From: Aedes albopictus
Taxonomy: Eukaryota; Arthropoda; Insecta; Diptera; Culicidae
Length of the DNA: 64,000 nt
NCBI RefSeq assembly: GCF_035046485.1
Contig: NC_085138.1
Coordinates: 271,975,694 to 272,039,693 of the forward strand
Direction: 5' to 3'
The notes beneath the pieces were generated by a model. The model saw only the letters and a program-made list of their open reading frames with translations, did not search any database and was not told where the DNA came from. The translations under genes were made by a program, and so were the position numbers. Of the stretch, positions 1-10,965 are shown in pieces (positions within the stretch are counted from its first letter, which is position 1; every line of letters starts with the position of its first letter).

Positions 1-358
1 TTGTACTACTCCCTAGCCCTCTTTGAAAGATATCGCGGTAACCGAACGTCCAATCAAAAAAAAAAATTCAATAGCGTTCTACTAGGATGTAGTAGCTTTC
101 GTTTGGGGCCTTAAGAACCCAAATCGGTTGATAGACGGCTGAGAAATTTATGGTGATACACTTTGTCAAAAATATCTAAAATAATTAAGTTGTACTACTC
201 CCTAGCACTCTTTGAAAGATATCTCGGTAACCGAACGTCCAATCAAAATAAAATTCAATAGCGTTCTACTAGGATGTAGTAGCTTTCATTTGCTTCCAAG
301 AGAACTCAAATCGGTCAACAGACGGCTGAGAACCGTGAGTGTCATTTTTTGTAACATA
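1..358. repeat. Tandem repeat, about 189 bp unit, two copies
   Basis: Two successive copies start with TTGTACTACTCCCTAG at 1 and 190. Each contains GATATCNCGGTAACCGAACG and TTCAATAGCGTTCTACTAGG. The second copy runs into a CA-rich microsatellite. The same unit recurs as about three diverged copies at 24056-24500, so it is a dispersed family. No protein is encoded convincingly; the 75-codon frame across it runs through the CA repeat. Confidence 0.8.
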
Positions 359-415
359 CATACACACACACACACATACACACACACATACACACACACG
401 CACATACAGACATTT
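359..415. repeat. (CA)n microsatellite
   Basis: Imperfect run of CA/TACA dinucleotides at the end of the 189-bp tandem repeat. The following 416-540 ends in a small hairpin (CCCTTCTTA...TAAGAAGGG at about 507-530) and is probably the far end of the same transposable element. Confidence 0.85.
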
Positions 416-540
416 GCTCAATTCGTCGAGCTGAGTTGATTGGTATATGTGACTCGGCCCTGCGGGCCTCGGATCGAAAGTCGGTTTTCCAAGCGGTATT
501 TATACCCTTCTTATGGGTGTAAGAAGGGTAAAAAGATATT

Positions 541-2560
541 GCATTCCCATCAAAAGTAGAACGTCCCGGGTGTTTACGGGTTAATGAGGGTGCCTGTCGC
601 CCTATCTAAAATACACAAGTTGTTCTACTACATATGGCCCTTGAATATCAATAATGCTGAATCTATAATTCAAGACTTATAGCAATTCCTGCCATTGCTA
701 CCAAGTGGCTCGTTTCCAATGCACGATACATGTGGATTGCACATGTCGCGTCGCATGCAATGCTACATTGGATGACAATGCAGTCGAAATGCAATTCGTA
801 CGTGTCAACTTTGATGTACACGAACATTCCCCTAGATGACAAAGTATTAGTAGCCGACTGTCACGAGGCAGTTTGCTTGTGTTGCCCATGTTATTTGTTG
901 GTGTTTTGCCCGTATCAATACTACAGATAATGGTATTTATGAAAACAACACCCAAAACGGCGAGTCTTTCTATGATGAAAAATAAAAATTGAGAAATAAT
1001 TATTCATAACTAGATTTTCCTAATTGAGAAATTGGCACAGGCCTTTGAAGGTAGTTTTATTAAAGTTAGTGAGGATTTCAGTCATAGTAGTCAGCCACAA
1101 ATTTGTTCACATATTTTTCGGTATTTTGTATCATTTTTAACTATTTTTCCACTAAAACTGTTACGTATACAGTAGCGTACAATATAATTGTCTCGTTTTC
1201 TTGTAAATCACCACTTGGAAATGATTGAGAAACTTGTGAGAAATAAGTATTTCATGGTACCCGTAGTGCCAAAAACAGCTGTTGTTTAGACTTACAATAA
1301 TTTATATTATACTAATCATCTTTGTAGATTTATGTCAAAATGAAATATCATCATTTACATGTTAATATTTTCGAATGATCTATGATACTATTTATGCAGT
1401 TAATTACTAAAGACGCTAAAGCACTATTAGACTCTATAAGCATTTTTTTTAAATATTATTATTATTATATAGTTAAGACACTTTACCACTTAAGTGTCAA
1501 TCGTGTATGGTTAAAGCATGCTAACTTTCCATTGATATTAAAGTTAAATTTCTTTATGTATGTGGCTATCTTTGATGAACTGTAAGATGGTTGTTTTACG
1601 TTGTGCATTATGTGCTAGGATTTCGTTCATGGAGCCGTGGATTGAATAGAGTAAATGTACCAATAGTGGTGCTATTAGTAGCTCCTTGTAGAAAAATAAT
1701 TGAATAAAATTGATAAAACCACAAAATAAAAAGTCTGAAAACGTTAATCGATAGTTTTTCACTTAAATTTGCTAAGAAAAATGTAAAAACCATTGTTTAT
1801 TTCAGTTTTTGCTAATAAATCACTTGCACCAACTATAGGTACATGGTTCCTATTATGGAGGTAAAATTTAATATTGGTTCCTATATTGGCGCATCCCATT
1901 GAATTCTTATGGGATCCGCCACTATAGGAACACTACCACCACTATAGGTGCAAAGGAGCAAAAACATTAAGGAAAATAATTGTTTTAAATAGGTTTTTCG
2001 TCAAATCCTGAACACAAAACTGAATTAATGTTATTAATTAGGTATGATGCATCTATTAAACATGTCATTTGCAAGCCTTTTGATCGAAATAGTGCTAAAT
2101 TGCCACCACCACCACTATTGGTACTACCTCCACTAAGGGAGCTTTTACCCTAGTTAGATATGTTCCACAGCAGCTACATCCGATTATTTTTTTCCGATTT
2201 TCATGAAATTTTGTACACATGTAAGCACGATTAGTACAATAAATGTACGAAAAATCAAGTCAATTAAGTAGTTCAAAATTGACCGATTTATAGCTGTACA
2301 TACCTATTGGTGGAGAATTCCCGTCGATTAGGTGCGAGTGCGTGTTCGAGTCGTGTCAGGATGCGTTGCTAGGAAACACATTTGCGATCTGGATAGTTTG
2401 TAGCGATCTGTCTCAGGTGTGATTAGTTTTGATGCCATTCAGACTCCCCATGCAGTCCAAATACTTTGCTTGATAGCTATTATGACGTCTTGCGCCGGTG
2501 ATGAAATGTTGATTTTCTATTTATTATGCACTTACTTCGTACAGCTCGTTCGTTCTCTTT
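541..2560. other. Intergenic, no gene recognised
   Basis: AT-rich sequence with only short chance frames in all six readings. Several short 'ccactatagg' type motifs occur at 1840-2130 but no clear unit boundary could be drawn. I see no conserved protein or RNA gene here. Confidence 0.5.
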
Positions 2561-2561
2561 A

Positions 2562-2860
2562 AGGTGAAATATCAAGAAATCCCATTGCAATTTTGCATAC
2601 AAACTTTAGAGGCACAAATCAGACGAACGAAGCATCAAACCAAGCTGCAGTTGTTTATCCTGAGTTTGCTCACTTACAAAAAGAAGCAGCTTTGGCTTAT
2701 CGAGCGCATTTGTTTACGAATTTTTAAGATTGGTGCTCTTGAAAACGTGAGTAGGGGTTCAAGTCGGCCATTGTGGCTGCCATATTTGTGTCCTCAGATG
2801 TTTCTCCATCTCCATCCATCGCAGTGTCCTGGAACCCAACACAGGGAACTAACCTTTCCA
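2562..2860 (+). repeat. Dispersed repeat copy shared with 32100-32345
   Basis: The stretch from GGTGAAATATCAAG to CAGATGTTTCTCC matches 32100-32345 almost base for base with scattered differences (for example the block ending GGTGCTCTTGAAAACGTGAG). A diverged inverted copy is at about 33560-33740. The 117-codon frame across it is not conserved between copies, so it is treated as transposon sequence, not a gene. Confidence 0.7.
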
Positions 2861-3214
2861 GCAAATATTTTCAATATTTTTAAGGAAAAATTGGTTTCCC
2901 AAAGAGAAACGGTCTGACCGATTTATCTTCAACGTATCGCCCAAGTCCCATTATAATGAGCACACACCTAAGTTTTCCATAGGTTTCCATTGAATTTGCA
3001 AGGATATAAGGCACTGGTTCCCTTATTAAGCATGTGGCTCCCATTTTCATCCTACGAAAAGCCAAGGATTGAAGCACTGTTTGTTTTGTTTCTTATTTTT
3101 GTATTTTTTGTCGAAAGTGAGCACACATGAAAACAAAAAAAATGGAATGAATCGGTACCGTATTATAGTAAGTTATAGTATTTTTAAGGACAAAAGTCTT
3201 GACGGAATAGGCCT

Positions 3215-3553
3215 CCCGAGCAAAGTACAATAACTAAGCAGTAACAAACTGATAACTAGTGTTTGCTTCAGAACTCATTTGACAATTTTGTGTTATCAAC
3301 TTGGTAGTTCTTCACACAGAAAAATGAGGCTTGTTTAAAACAATAAAACGCATGGTTGATTTTCAAACTGAGCATTTACTTATTCCAAAGTTAGATTTCT
3401 TGTTCTTACTTATAGTTTATAGATCAAAACATTTTCTCTAAATTAGCAATATGTTGCCTGCTTATTCAGCCACAATGAGAACAAATTTAGTTAATTATTT
3501 TTGATATCAGATAACTCAGTATGTTATCTGATTGTTATGATACTTTGCTCGGG
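3215..3553. mobile_element. MITE with CCCGAGCAAAGTA termini
   Basis: Begins CCCGAGCAAAGTACAATAAC and ends GTTATGATACTTTGCTCGGG, an inverted pair of about 20 bp. Inside (about 3316-3440) is the AGAAAAATG...AAAACAATAAAACGCAT repeat also found at 30185-30370 and, inverted, at 43555-43720. No coding capacity. No clear target duplication was found. Confidence 0.7.
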
Positions 3554-4234
3554 CTATCTGTCCAAAGATACGCACAGTAGTGGAATCAAAGAAATTTGGT
3601 CGTCCTTTCTAGTTTTTTTTTCTGTAAAAGTTATTATTTTCTATATGTAAATTTTTTTTTGCAAAAGTGAGCTGTTTTTTTTATTTTAACTAGTGTTTCA
3701 GGTGGAAAAATTCTACTAGAAACTCAACAGTGATAGTGAAATTATCTCTGTTGTCTAAACTTTATAAGGCAGGCATTTACACCGTTATCTTTTTTTTTTT
3801 CAATAAAAATCCATACACAAGCCACGTTTATAATATAAGAAAATATCCAGCAATCCAGCAATGTGTTGTACAACACTCGCCCACCACACACAACGATTCA
3901 TTGTCGTGTATTGACATCATCAGTGGTACTGCTTCGGTTCCAGTTCATAATAATAAGCACCCCCAAAGAAGATTGGTGAACCTGTGTGCAAGGAAAATAT
4001 TTTTGTTCGAAACGAGCTACAGATAGTAATCGTACCGTGTATTTGCCATCGTGGAGGTTTTACTTCGCCACGACCAGAATAGTAAGGTAAACTGAATCGC
4101 GTTGTAGTGTTGTCAAGTTCAAGCTGATGTTCCAGTGATCATTCTTCAATAGGTCCAATAGGAGTAGTCGAATAGCAGCTTATAAGTGGAAAGTTAAGTT
4201 TCTTTTGGAACAGTCAAACAGTGCGGTGAGAAAA
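3554..4234 (+). promoter_or_regulatory. 5' flank and probable 5' UTR of DAP1
   Basis: This stretch lies between a MITE and the DAP1 start codon. The last 200 bases or so, less A/T-skewed than the flank, probably hold the 5' UTR. No TATA box or initiator could be assigned with confidence. The 98-codon frame at 3730-4026 shows no family resemblance and is probably spurious. Confidence 0.35.
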
Positions 4235-4280
4235 ATGGCTGATGAAGACAAAGGACTAGTCGCTGGACATCCACCAGCAG
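4235..4280 (+). CDS. DAP1: DAP1 coding exon 1
   Basis: Encodes residues 1-15 (MADEDKGLVAGHPPA) and the first base of codon 16, then the GTAAGT donor at 4281. The 311-bp intron 1 follows. Confidence 0.9.
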
Positions 4281-7200
4281 GTAAGTCTGATTATTACAAT
4301 TTATCGATTAAGTGTTTCTAATTGGATTGCCAGGATATGGAGAATTTTAGTAAGAAATGATAAATAAGGATATCACTATTGGAAACCTGAGCGAATAAGC
4401 ATTGAAATTTTATCTGAAATCTACTTCTCACATTGTACTGTATTGCGCTCAACCATGTCTTGGTGTTCCAGTTCGACTAATGATGCACCTGATGCATCGA
4501 ATGTGTCGGCAATGTGCATGCAAGAATGAATAATCACTAGCCGATAGCGAAGAACATCTAACAATCCTATTCCTTTCGAATGTTTTTGCAGTCAAGGCTG
4601 GCGGTATGCGAATTGTGCAGCACAAGACTCCCAGTGCAGAACGGCCAGCTAAGGACCCCGTCGAAGTCATCGGCTTATCGGTGAGTATACCTACATACTT
4701 GGTTTCTTTTTCTTACTTTCCTAATGCTATCATTATACGTCAGGGTTGTAGTGAGCGCAAACTGCAGATTTTTAAGGGGTGATGTGAGATCATTAGTGTT
4801 TGTATCTTAGCAGCCAGTATAGATTTAAGATTTGCGAGATATTGCAAATTGCGTCTTATTTGTGATTTTATTTCACAACAATTCGTTCTTTCGTCTCCTT
4901 CAATGAATAGTTCATGCATGTACAGGTCGGACTCGATTATCCGGAGTCGGGATCAGAAGCTTCCCAATAATATATCTTCGGAACGAAATATTGTATAAAG
5001 CTTAAATCTTGACATTTTATCAAACCAAATTTGATTGGTAATCAGGCAAAATTTCAGCTTCATTCAATATTCCGTTTGCCAGATATATGGTTGAGAAGCT
5101 TCAGAACCCGACTCCGGATAATCGAGTCCGACCTGTATTATATGTTGGTTTGTGCTATATTCATCCATATGCCATCATCTTCAAATAGGTTAAATATGAA
5201 ATAAGTGCATAAGATAAAAAAATAATATTTTTATGAAAAATTTCAAATGATTGATATAACTACAATAAAAGGTCAACATTTCGCCCAAAGATTACCTAGC
5301 TCGATTGTATCGATTGTTTCTGACAGCAACAAATAGGTGAAAAAACAAAAAAAAACAACAAAATTAGTTTGCCCGTGAAGAAGACACTAATTTCGCGTCG
5401 AAAGGTCGGGCAAATGATAAACGTCGTTTACATATTCCAAGACTACGCAGAAGGGTGCGGCTTATTTTTCAAAAGTTGTTGAAAACTGGAATTTGTATGC
5501 TCTTTCAGATTCAAATCACAGAAAGAGAAACCTCCGAGTTTGAGCCAAAAATATGGCACAAACGCCTCAAAGTTTAATTTCCGAGTAATAAAAAGTTGCT
5601 TTCCCTTCGAGTGACATAACCTTCTAAATTTTCAGCCGATTTTATTTGTTATTATGTACATGAGTCTCTTCAAAATTGATTTTTGAAAAAAAAAAATGTG
5701 GAACATCGAGTTAAATTTAATCAATAACTTTAATCTCTAAAAAGCTTATATTTTGTGTGACAATAGGGTGAAATCTGTTTACTTTTCCATTGAATGCTTC
5801 CAGTTGGGGCCACCAGCGAAGAACAAGAACATTTATAGCATTCAGTTTTCGGCGCTGACAGCCCGGCGACAACCCCATCGTTTGTATTCAATCCGTCGTC
5901 TCGAGTACTCTCGGTTGTCAACACTCTGAAGCTTTCACCACAAGCTTACGGTAGAATGGTAGTCAAGAACTGTCAAATCGTATGGAAAATTGCGAAAAAT
6001 GATATTTGTTGGAAAACGGGGGAGTTTAGTAAATAGTTCGTAAATAGAAATCAAAAAAGATTTGAATACACAGCTTTTTGTGTTTGATACATGCTCCGGA
6101 ATACTTGTTTTGCCGAGAAATGTCGAATTTACTACCACACAAAAAAGAGCTATCTGTTGTATTTTCACTTTGGAATGTCGATCTTTTGACCGATTTCAAG
6201 TCTTTTAGCAGCATGCTTTTTCAAATATTTTAGTTATTTAAATATTCCTAGACAACTAAAAAAATCATTAAAAACGCATATTTTGCGTGATTTTGGAAAA
6301 AAATAATGTTTTGCAAGTTTATTCCAAAACTAACTTTTGACAAGATTTATGCTAAAAGATTGAAAATCGGTTGAAAATTGTGAAAGTCTGGCACTTAAAG
6401 TGATTTAACAGAACGAAAAAAGGGAGTAACATATGATGCAAATTATTGGAGCGTGGGCTATCACAGAAGTGACATATGCATGACATATCATGCAAATGTC
6501 ATGGAACAACATGTAATTTTTTATTATATGTCATGTAAGTATGTAGAACATCATAACACGAAGCTTACATGACGTGTAAACCTCATTATTTTTTCCGGGC
6601 CTTTTGTTAATCAAACACGGAGACAAATTTCGTTCGTTTGAAACAAAAATATTCATGTTTATTCGGCAAACTGATAAAATATTTAAAACTAAAATATTAT
6701 TTTTTAAAACAAACTCAATTACATATTGATTTCTACAATACCCATTGAAGAGCTCCCCGTTCCGCCGTCGAGAACATAAACAAAACTCTCAAGTTCCAGC
6801 TGCATCACCAAACAAGATTTCCTCTTGCAAAAATGGCAAGTTTCTCCAAAAGTTTCCACGAAATCCCATTGATTTCGAGAGCGTATGTTATCTACATGAT
6901 GTTGGCATTGAATGTGCCACGCGGGAAGTGGATTTTCCTAGAGAAGGAAATAATTTTGTAAATTTAATTGGAAAACAAATATTTCCGTAGGGCCGACCTA
7001 CCACAAAAAAAACAAAAATTTTTACATTTGTTTCTAACATAACCTGTCAGAAGATACATGTTTGTTTTGAAAATGGATTGAATTTGCTTTAAATGTGACG
7101 TTCGATTTGCTCCAAACAGTTTTATTTTTGTTGCCAGAACAAATTGACAATTTATTTGAGTTTACCTGAAATATTTTTGAATTTACCATGCTTTTTTCTG

Positions 7201-8874
7201 CGTGAAAATTCAACTTTGAAGCGTTTCCGCCACTTCTAAATCTCTATTTTTGGCTCAAATCAAGAGGTTTCTCTTTTTATATGATTTGAATCCAGAAAAG
7301 CACCCGAATTCCAGGTTTCAACTTTGAAAAAATAAGCCACAACCTCCACTACGCAGCCGTGTTTAATAAAATCAGAGAAAAAAATAAAATAAGCTTTTTA
7401 TCTCTGTTTGGATGAGCCATTGCGACCAGTATTTTGATTTTTTGTGGCAATGTACGTTTCCTTTGTATTTAGTGCATGTCGTAAGACTTGCATTGTAAGG
7501 TTGCCATTGGTTGGCAATGGAGCATCGATTTCTGTAGTTTTTGTTGTGTTACCTCGGAGGTTCAAAAAATCGAATCTGATTAAAAGGTACTGTTTTATAG
7601 GGATTTTAATCCCAGCAAAAGAGCGCCCCAAATCACACACATTCTTTTTGATTTCTAGTGTAGTCTAGTCTACACATTCACAGCCATCTCTTGGAAGAAT
7701 CCTGGAAGATGACACTACTTCTATCACTGTTCTTGTCATTAACCTTTACCCCCAACAACTCATATTCAAAATGCTTTCATTTCGTCAATTTTCATCCGAT
7801 TTTTTTGAAGTTGCCCTCAATTGATCATAAATCATAAAAGTTTATTATACTGAAGTGGTCATGTAATATCTGGAACCATTCCGGAGATATTCCGGATTTT
7901 ACTGGGGTCAGGGGGTTGGGGAGGTGTCTATTTTGCCAAATGGCCAAAAGTAATTATTTCTTGTGTTATTGTGTTTGAGAGGCACCCGTGAAACCTGTTC
8001 CAGGTATTTTGGAGCGGCCATATCAGTTGATACCTACTTCAGTCATTTTTTTTCTGCCCCATTCTCTCGAAATCATGACATGTTTAGCTTGCAAACCAGA
8101 AATGTCCCCGATGATACCCCCGTGGACCCTGTGCTAGATGGTCCGGGGTGGCCATATTAGATGATACAATCATCAGTCTATCGTTTCTGACTCAGTCTTT
8201 CGAAATCATGGTTCCAGATATTTCATGGTTACTTGAGTACAATAAACTAGCACCAATTTATGATCGATTGAGGGAGACATCAAAAAATTCGAATGAAAAT
8301 TGACGAAATGCCAGCATTTTGAATATGAGTTGTTGGGGTTCGGGTACGTAAAGGTTAACAATGGATTACTGCTCGAAATTACATATACTGGCCTGCTTAC
8401 TCTCACACGGAATTTGACGTTTGAGAGGTGTCGGCACCGCTCAAACGTCAAATTTTCTATGAGATTAAGCAGGCTAGCATATATTCGAGCAGAAGTTCAT
8501 ACTTGCAAAGCATCGTAGATGCGTTACAAGTACTGAAGCGGTCAGGCCTACTGTGCAGCGTCATTGAATACAATTGAATTAAACCAAAACGACGATATCT
8601 CGCATCAACCGCTCCATGGTTATAATATTTATGTGAATCAAAAACGTTGGGAGTGAATTCAGCCTAGCAATGCAGTTCATGCCTTTCATAATTTGTTTTT
8701 TTTTTACAGAATCCAGCTCCGAACGTAAACACCGGCGAAGTGGTGCAGAGCGCTACATCCAACAAGCACAACGAGCATTCGGTGGAAGCTAGTCAGGTGG
8801 CCCATGCCCAGAAACCCCCGGCGCAGATTCCTCAGAAGCCAGTGAACAACATCCAACAGCCACGGAAGTTTTGA
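4235..8874 (+). CDS. DAP1: DAP1 (death-associated protein 1) homologue, three exons
   Basis: Coding exons 4235-4280, 4592-4680 and 8710-8874 join in frame to a 99-residue protein; human DAP1 has about 102. Donors are GTAAGT and GTGAGT; acceptors are TTTTTGCAG and TTTTTACAG. The family signature is clear: AGHPPAVKAGGMRIVQ at residues 10-25 is split by intron 1 inside Val16, and the C-terminus has the conserved SQVAHAQKP and NNIQQPRK blocks. DAP1 is a small, basic, proline-rich, probably disordered cytosolic protein. In mammals it is known as an mTOR substrate that restrains autophagy. The mammalian Ser-Pro sites near residues 3 and 51 have no obvious counterpart here; only Thr28-Pro29 is a proline-directed site. 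The start codon sits in AAAAATGG, a good insect context. A poly(A) signal follows at 9105. Identification is strong; the regulatory role is inferred from the family. Confidence 0.93.
4592..4680 (+). CDS. DAP1: DAP1 coding exon 2
   Basis: Starts after TTTTTGCAG, completes Val16 and encodes the invariant KAGGMRIVQ core through residue 45. Ends at the GTGAGT donor in phase 0. Confidence 0.92.
4923..5135. mobile_element. Pogo/Tc1-type MITE, 213 bp, TA target duplication
   Basis: Inverted termini CAGGTCGGACTCGATTATCC and its complement are flanked by TA at 4921-4922 and 5136-5137. The inverted match extends about 28 bp. No transposase, so it is non-autonomous. Terminus style and the TA duplication fit the mariner/Tc1/pogo group. 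Confidence 0.85.
5441..7356. mobile_element. Composite bounded by inverted arms of about 140 bp
   Basis: The left arm (GACTACGCAGAAGGGTGCGGCTTATTTTTC..., 5450-5580) and right arm (...AATAAGCCACAACCTCCACTACGCAG, 7213-7356) are diverged reverse complements. Shared blocks include AGAGAAACCTC and TTGAGCCAAAAATA. The middle holds other repeats, so this is likely an old foldback transposon or two opposed copies split by later insertions. Confidence 0.6.
6431..6583. repeat. Dispersed TGACATATCATG element
   Basis: The block ACATATGATGCAAATTATTGG ... TTATATGTCATGTAAG resembles 19881-19992 and 20685-20725, with an internal GACATATCATGNAAATGTC palindrome. Non-coding MITE-like family. Confidence 0.6.
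7738..8357. mobile_element. Foldback element, arms about 150 bp
   Basis: The left arm (7738-7895: ATTAACCTTTACCCCCAACA ... ATCTGGAACCAT) is the reverse complement, with scattered mismatches, of the right arm (8207-8357). The loop of about 300 bp holds two diverged direct copies of a block ending TCTCGAAATCATGA / TTTCGAAATCATGG. Confidence 0.75.
8369..8492. mobile_element. Palindromic MITE, 124 bp
   Basis: Nearly symmetrical sequence: CTGCTCGAAATTACATATAC ... GCATATATTCGAGCAG with an inner TTTGACGTTTGAG / CTCAAACGTCAAA pair. It abuts the preceding foldback. Confidence 0.75.
8710..8874 (+). CDS. DAP1: DAP1 coding exon 3 and stop
   Basis: Follows TTTTTACAG in phase 0, encodes residues 46-99 and ends PRKF-TGA. 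Contains the conserved C-terminal QVAH and IQQPRK motifs. Confidence 0.92.
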   Translation, partial: NPAPNVNTGEVVQSATSNKHNEHSVEASQVAHAQKPPAQIPQKPVNNIQQPRKF

Positions 8875-9104
8875 ATGGCTCGCGACCTCATGCAATACCC
8901 TTTTATATTTCACATCAATACGTCTATGGGTAGTCGATTTAGCGTTTTATAAGTTACGCCTCTGGGGTGTCACACATCCTGAAACGGTTTTCTTTCGGTT
9001 CCTTTGTGGCGGTTCGCTTCAGAACCCCTTTTCCAAATCTGATTTTTGAGGCGTTCATGGTACTAGTGAAAGTTACGTTCACGTTTGATTCTTTATGAAA
9101 CACA

Positions 9105-9110
9105 AATAAA
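9105..9110 (+). terminator. DAP1 poly(A) signal AATAAA
   Basis: Canonical AATAAA 231 bases after the DAP1 stop codon, in an A-rich context (CACAAATAAATACC). A MITE begins about 60 bases further on, so the 3' UTR probably ends before it. Confidence 0.75.
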
Positions 9111-9173
9111 TACCTACATAAATATCCAACGCATATATTTAAAACCTTAAGTATGTTGCAATCTACGTTTGTA

Positions 9174-9752
9174 TTTATACACTGAGGATACTGTTCGTAT
9201 GATTTTCATAGTTTGCATCTTATGAATCAGGAATTTTTATTTTTTTCATCATTTCATAGTTCTCGTATGCTTTTCATACATTGAAAAGCGAAATCCATAA
9301 GACTTGTCGTATGAAAAATCTCATAAGAAGCATCGTATGAAAATCATAAGATGTGTTATGAAACACCATTGCTAAAAAACAACAAAACCTTTTATTGGCT
9401 TCTAACCACTTCTACTTCCGAAGCGTGGATGGGCGAATGAGTAAAGCACGCACTCGCTAACCTTGACGTTCCTGGTTCGATTCCAGGTTGCGATTTTTTT
9501 TAATTTGTGCAAAATATTTCATAAAAGTATGTATGATAGTCATACGAAATAATTTCAGATTTTATACGTTATCGGTATGGTTTTCATACGTGAGTGTTAT
9601 GAAATTTATACAGTAACAGTATGACAATAATAGTTGGCGCTTTGAATCCAAAATCATAGTTCGTAACTATGATTTTCGCAAGAAATTCTTGTGGCAAAAA
9701 ATCATAGTTGATTCGTATGATTTTCGGAGTTGCAGTATCCTCAGTGTATAAA
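9174..9752. mobile_element. MITE with perfect 20-bp TIRs and a tRNA-like core
   Basis: Termini TTTATACACTGAGGATACTG (9174-9193) and its exact reverse complement (9733-9752). Subterminal CGTATGATTTTC motifs repeat on both sides in inverted orientation. The centre (about 9424-9495) resembles a tRNA 3' half, with CCTGGTTCGATTCCAGG forming a perfect T arm. No transposase. Confidence 0.85.
9424..9495 (+). other. tRNA-like sequence inside a MITE
   Basis: Has a strong B box/T arm (CCTGG TTCGATT CCAGG) preceded by TGGGCGAATGAGTAAAGC, which resembles an A box. Acceptor ends do not pair and the anticodon arm is unclear. More likely a tRNA-derived segment carried by the MITE than a functional tRNA gene. 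Confidence 0.5.
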
Positions 9753-10103
9753 TAAAGAATGTTTTATGTGAGTCATATGTAACATTATGACACGAATAAC
9801 ACTATGTCATTAATTTACAGTTTTAATGAGTAATAATAATCGAAAGAAAGTGAATTGAAATAAATGCTATTATTGATAACGTATGCTGATTCCCAATCAT
9901 TTTTGTCCTTATCGCAGAGTCTACGAAGCGCATAAATATCGCTTATCACAAACATCTCTCTTTACCAATGTCAGCAACTGTGTGCTCCAGTTTTAACAAA
10001 CAACAATGAAACATCCACATTCTGCAGCAGACATTGAGCCGAAAGATTTATTTCACCTTTTTCTTTCTTCTTCATCTCAGTCTAGCGTTTTATGGTCACT
10101 TGA
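9753..10103. other. Intergenic, no gene recognised
   Basis: AT-rich stretch with no repeat boundary or coding potential that I can support. Confidence 0.4.
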
Positions 10104-10181
10104 ACTGCCTCTATTCGCATAACAGTCCCATGTTTGCTGGGTTTCCTATTCACATGGGACTGTTGTGCGAATGGGGGCAGT
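10104..10181. repeat. 78-bp hairpin element, copy 1
   Basis: ACTGCCTCTATTCGCATAAC / CAGTCCCATG pair with CATGGGACTG / TTGTGCGAATGGGGGCAGT around the loop TTTGCTGGGTTTCCTATTCA. The other copy, at 46398-46474, is in inverted orientation and keeps loop and stem. Confidence 0.75.
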
Positions 10182-10222
10182 GCATAGCTAAAGCTATTTT
10201 GTCATTTATTTTTGTATTCCTA

Positions 10223-10605
10223 ATTGGTAATTTGATGTTGCATGAAGAAGAAGAAAAGTGATGATGTTTTGAAAAATCCCTATCCCTATAACACAGGGGG
10301 AGATTTTAAAATGACTTTAAAATCTAAAACAAAATCTTATTAAAAACGGTTTGATATACGGCGTTGGACTTTGGACGGACTACATATTGAACGTATAAAT
10401 TTAAATTTAACATTTTTTTCTTGATAAGGTACTTAATTTGTAGTCCGTCCAAAGTCTAACACCGTACATCAAACCGTTTTTAATTAGATTTTGTTTTAGA
10501 TTTTATAGAGGCATTTTAAAATCTTCCCCTGTGTTATAGGGATAGGGATTTTTCAAAACATCATTGCTTTTCTTCTTCTTCTTCACGCAACATCAAATCA
10601 CCAAT
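10223..10605. mobile_element. Foldback MITE, 383 bp, arms about 160 bp
   Basis: Left arm 10223-10385 and right arm about 10438-10605 are near-perfect reverse complements. Matching blocks include ATCCCTATCCCTATAACACA, AAACGGTTTGAT and GGACGGACTACA. The loop of about 55 bp is AT-rich. A transcript through it would fold into a long hairpin. Confidence 0.85.
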
Positions 10606-10689
10606 AGGCATGGAAATACGCTATGCCTTTGACAGCAAAAAAAAACTACGAAAAATTCTAAACCTTATCACTAGCTTGCATAGCTATGG

Positions 10690-10852
10690 GAAGATTCAAA
10701 TATTACGTCCATCGTTTTTCGGGTTTTCCAGACCCCCCCCCCCCCCTCTGTCACGCAATTTTCCCATACCCAATACACGCATTGTCACACTTTTCTAGAC
10801 CCCCCCCCCCTCCCCCAAATGTTGGACGTAATTTTTGAACGTTCCCTATAGG
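10690..10852. mobile_element. C-rich MITE with TTACGTCCA / TGGACGTAA termini
   Basis: Inverted ends ATTACGTCCATCG and TTGGACGTAATTTTT enclose two C homopolymer runs and the motifs GTCACGCAATTTTCCCATAC / TGTCACACTTTTC. Related in style to the ATAAATGACGTAGC and TTATGTCACGC elements elsewhere in the window. Confidence 0.6.
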
Positions 10853-10965
10853 GCACTGCATAAAATGCTCTCCCTCTCTTTCACTTTTACAGAAATTTTG
10901 TAAACAACAAGGCCAAGAAACTTCAAAATCCCATACAAATTCAAAACAGTGCAGTGCCCTATTAA

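Larger units (their letters stand above)
4681..8709 (+). other. DAP1 intron 2 (4.0 kb), transposon-rich
   Basis: Starts GTGAGT and ends TTTTTTTTTACAG. Holds a pogo-type MITE (4923-5135), a pair of inverted arms about 1.9 kb apart (about 5441-5580 and 7213-7356), a dispersed TGACATATCATG element (6431-6583), a foldback (7738-8357) and a short palindromic MITE (8369-8492). The remaining stretches, such as 5600-6430 and 6600-7200, are AT-rich without recognisable genes. Confidence 0.85.
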
